NCBI GenBank assembly: GCA_003353825.1 | Contig: PIVW01000286.1 | Location: forward strand, 1-7,561 | DNA length: 7,561 nucleotides | From: Chloroflexota bacterium | GTDB taxonomy: Bacteria; Chloroflexota; Anaerolineae; J102 | Direction: 5' to 3' | Program-made: the position numbers and the translations under genes | Part shown: in pieces, positions 6,395-7,561 of the stretch | Position numbering within the stretch: position 1 is the first letter of the stretch | Layout of the letters: each line of letters starts with the position of its first letter | Notes under the pieces: model-generated | What the model was told of the DNA's origin: nothing | The model's input: the letters and a program-made list of their open reading frames with translations, nothing else | Databases searched by the model: none

Positions 6395-7294
6395 CTAATA
6401 CAGACCGATGGCGTCGTCAAAGCGCTGGCCGGTGTAGCGTTTGATCGTATGCAAAGCACCACTGTTGGCGCGTTTGCTGCTGTAGGGGTAATACCACCAC
6501 TGCCCTTCCACCGTATCGTTGGTTTCGGCATTGACGGTGGTGCTGCCGAGGTGGTCTTGTAACACCCAGTAGGTGTTGTCAGGGTAAATGGTCCCATCCC
6601 GCATGGCCAGCAAGGCGCCGCCGAAGTAGTAGTATTTCTTAACGTTGTTGTGCGAGTAGTATTCGTAGTGGTCGCCCACAAAGCGTCGCGAGCTGTTGCT
6701 GGCTGCCATGTACTCGTACACACGGGCGCCGTTGCCGTCATATTCGTATTCGGCCTTGAGGGCGCCATTCTCGCGCACAGAACGCATGCGGTTCTGCTTG
6801 TCGTAGGTCAGCGACATGTCGTCGCGAGTGGTCATGTTGCCGGCGGCGTCGTAGCTGTAGGTGGGTACGCTAATGATGTGGGTGACGGCATGGGCATGGT
6901 TGCTGTCGTTGTAGGCATAGGAAAGGCCGCCCAAACTGGTGAGGTTGCCCAGCTTGCCCTCGGCGCCGGTAAAACCATAGTCGCGATCATAGACGCCGAC
7001 GCCCGCCCAGTAGTTGTGGTAGCTGCAATTGCTGTCGCCGGTATACGCACGCGTAAGCCGGTCCATGTGATCGTATTCATAGCACTGGCGCTGACCGCTG
7101 TTAGCCATGTCCTGGGCGGATTTGATATTGCCCACGGCATCGTAGCTGTAGCTCAGACCCTGCAAGCTGTCGGGATCGGTCAGGGTGCCGGTTTTGATGC
7201 TGTGCAGACGGCCGCTGTCGGCGGTTTGCCAGGTCCAGGGGTAGTAGTCGTAGCTTCTGCGATAGCTGCCGTTGCCCAATACCCGTTCCTGCAC
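6395..7294 (-). pseudogene. RHS/YD-repeat protein C-terminal core fragment, truncated at both ends
   Basis: This 299-codon frame encodes the end of an RHS-type protein. YD repeats form the beta-cage shell of such proteins: YDAVGNIKS (51-59), YEYDHMDRLTRAY (72-84), YSYDAAGNMTTRD (146-158), LTYDKQNRMRS (162-172) and YEYDGNGARVYEY (183-195). KKYYYFGGALLAM (219-231), QDHLGSTT (246-253) and TGQRFDDAIGLY (288-299) then follow in the order usual just before the variable tip. A TAG at 6395-6397 takes the place of a Tyr codon in GLYYYN; YN follows in frame and the homology then stops, so the ARYYDP part and any tip toxin or effector are missing. At the other end the match starts near 7300 (RVLGNGSYRRSYDYYPW), with no credible start; the GTG at 7294 is inside the domain, and the signal peptide and most repeats are absent. 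Full RHS proteins usually exceed 1000 residues. It is therefore a remnant, though a short peptide could still be translated. Confidence 0.8.
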
Positions 7295-7332
7295 TTGGAC
7301 GAGCTTGGCGTCGATCAGGAACTGACTTGTTT

Positions 7333-7356
7333 CAAGTGGGGGAGCAAGTGGGTGAC
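7333..7356. repeat. Two-copy 12-bp tandem repeat
   Basis: The unit starting CAAGTGGG occurs twice side by side and matches at 10 of 12 positions. It lies at the upstream edge of the RHS homology, where the reading frame stops resembling YD repeats. Confidence 0.4.
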
Positions 7357-7389
7357 GGTGCCGCCGTCGCCTGGTTGAGTGGCCCTTTA

Positions 7390-7404
7390 TTGACTCGGAG
7401 TCAA
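7390..7404. repeat. Hyphenated palindrome, TTGACT-CGG-AGTCAA
   Basis: Two perfect 6-bp arms are separated by 3 bases. No T-run follows, so it is not a terminator. It could be a binding site or an element end, and it lies just outside the RHS remnant. Chance occurrence is possible. Confidence 0.35.
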
Positions 7405-7561
7405 CACTGATACAACTACATAATGCTCTCCCGAACTGCTCTTACTTACGTCGTCGAAGCCCTGCAAGAACTTAGGCAACCCAAAGGGAAGACGGATGGG
7501 CTGCGGAGCCGCTCGCCTGCAAGTCTAACTTTTCGGAGAGACTGATTCTGATAGCAACATT

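Larger units (their letters stand above)
7295..7561. other. Region beyond the RHS remnant with no supported gene
   Basis: No recognisable gene lies here. It holds two copies of a 12-bp unit starting CAAGTGGG (7333-7344 and 7345-7356, 10 of 12 identical) and a hyphenated palindrome TTGACT-CGG-AGTCAA at 7390-7404. A 40-codon plus-strand frame from an ATG at 7423 to a TGA at 7545 (starting MLSRTALTYVVEALQELRQ) looks moderately protein-like, but it has no clear ribosome site and no family I can name. It could be a remnant or chance. Confidence 0.4.

Noticed and set aside
6229..6768. Thr/Pro-rich minus-strand frame of 179 codons
   Set aside because: It is a shifted reading of the RHS remnant with low-complexity composition; the true frame shows the KYYY and DHLGS motifs.
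6650..7378. Long plus-strand open frame rich in Val/Ala/Gly opposite the RHS fragment
   Set aside because: It mirrors the YD-repeat codons on the other strand; the apparent hydrophobic protein follows from antisense reading of Tyr/Asp/Asn-rich sequence and matches no family.

Overview
The window looks like a piece of a chromosome from an environmental bacterium, most likely a Chloroflexota member of the Anaerolineae/Caldilineae type. This placement is an inference from gene style: a run of M42 peptidases, a one-pass membrane protein with a TPR-like middle, decaying YD-repeat (RHS) sequence, and a short dispersed repeat that I recall from such genomes. No RNA gene, CRISPR array or intact mobile element is visible.

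Layout. Positions 1-308 hold no gene. A small alpha/beta-barrel protein (309-614, minus) and a 695-residue secreted or membrane-anchored protein (619-2706, plus) diverge, with start codons only 4 bases apart. The large protein has a signal peptide, a beta-rich N-terminal domain, a TPR-like helical middle and one C-terminal membrane anchor. Its 3' end overlaps by 27 bp the 3' end of a minus-strand cluster of three M42-family metallo-aminopeptidase paralogues (transcription order 5917-4829, 4832-3732, 3690-2680). The first two overlap by ATGA and the third follows after 41 bp, so they almost certainly form one operon. All three keep a full set of metal-binding and catalytic residues, but they are clearly different from one another. 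Together they could trim oligopeptides of different sequence, possibly as mixed TET-type particles.

Upstream of the operon, 6054-7310 or so is RHS/YD-repeat debris. One 3'-terminal core fragment (7294-6395) reads cleanly until a TAG inside the conserved GLYYYN motif. It is followed by a second, shorter fragment (about 6361-6054) that can only be followed by changing reading frame twice. A 24-nt repeat unit sits in that second fragment exactly between DH and LGS of the conserved DHLGS motif. The last 260 bases hold only minor repeats and no gene I can support.

The most unusual points are the three-gene M42 operon and the precise placement of the 24-nt repeat inside the RHS fragment. I see no convincing new defence or mobile system.
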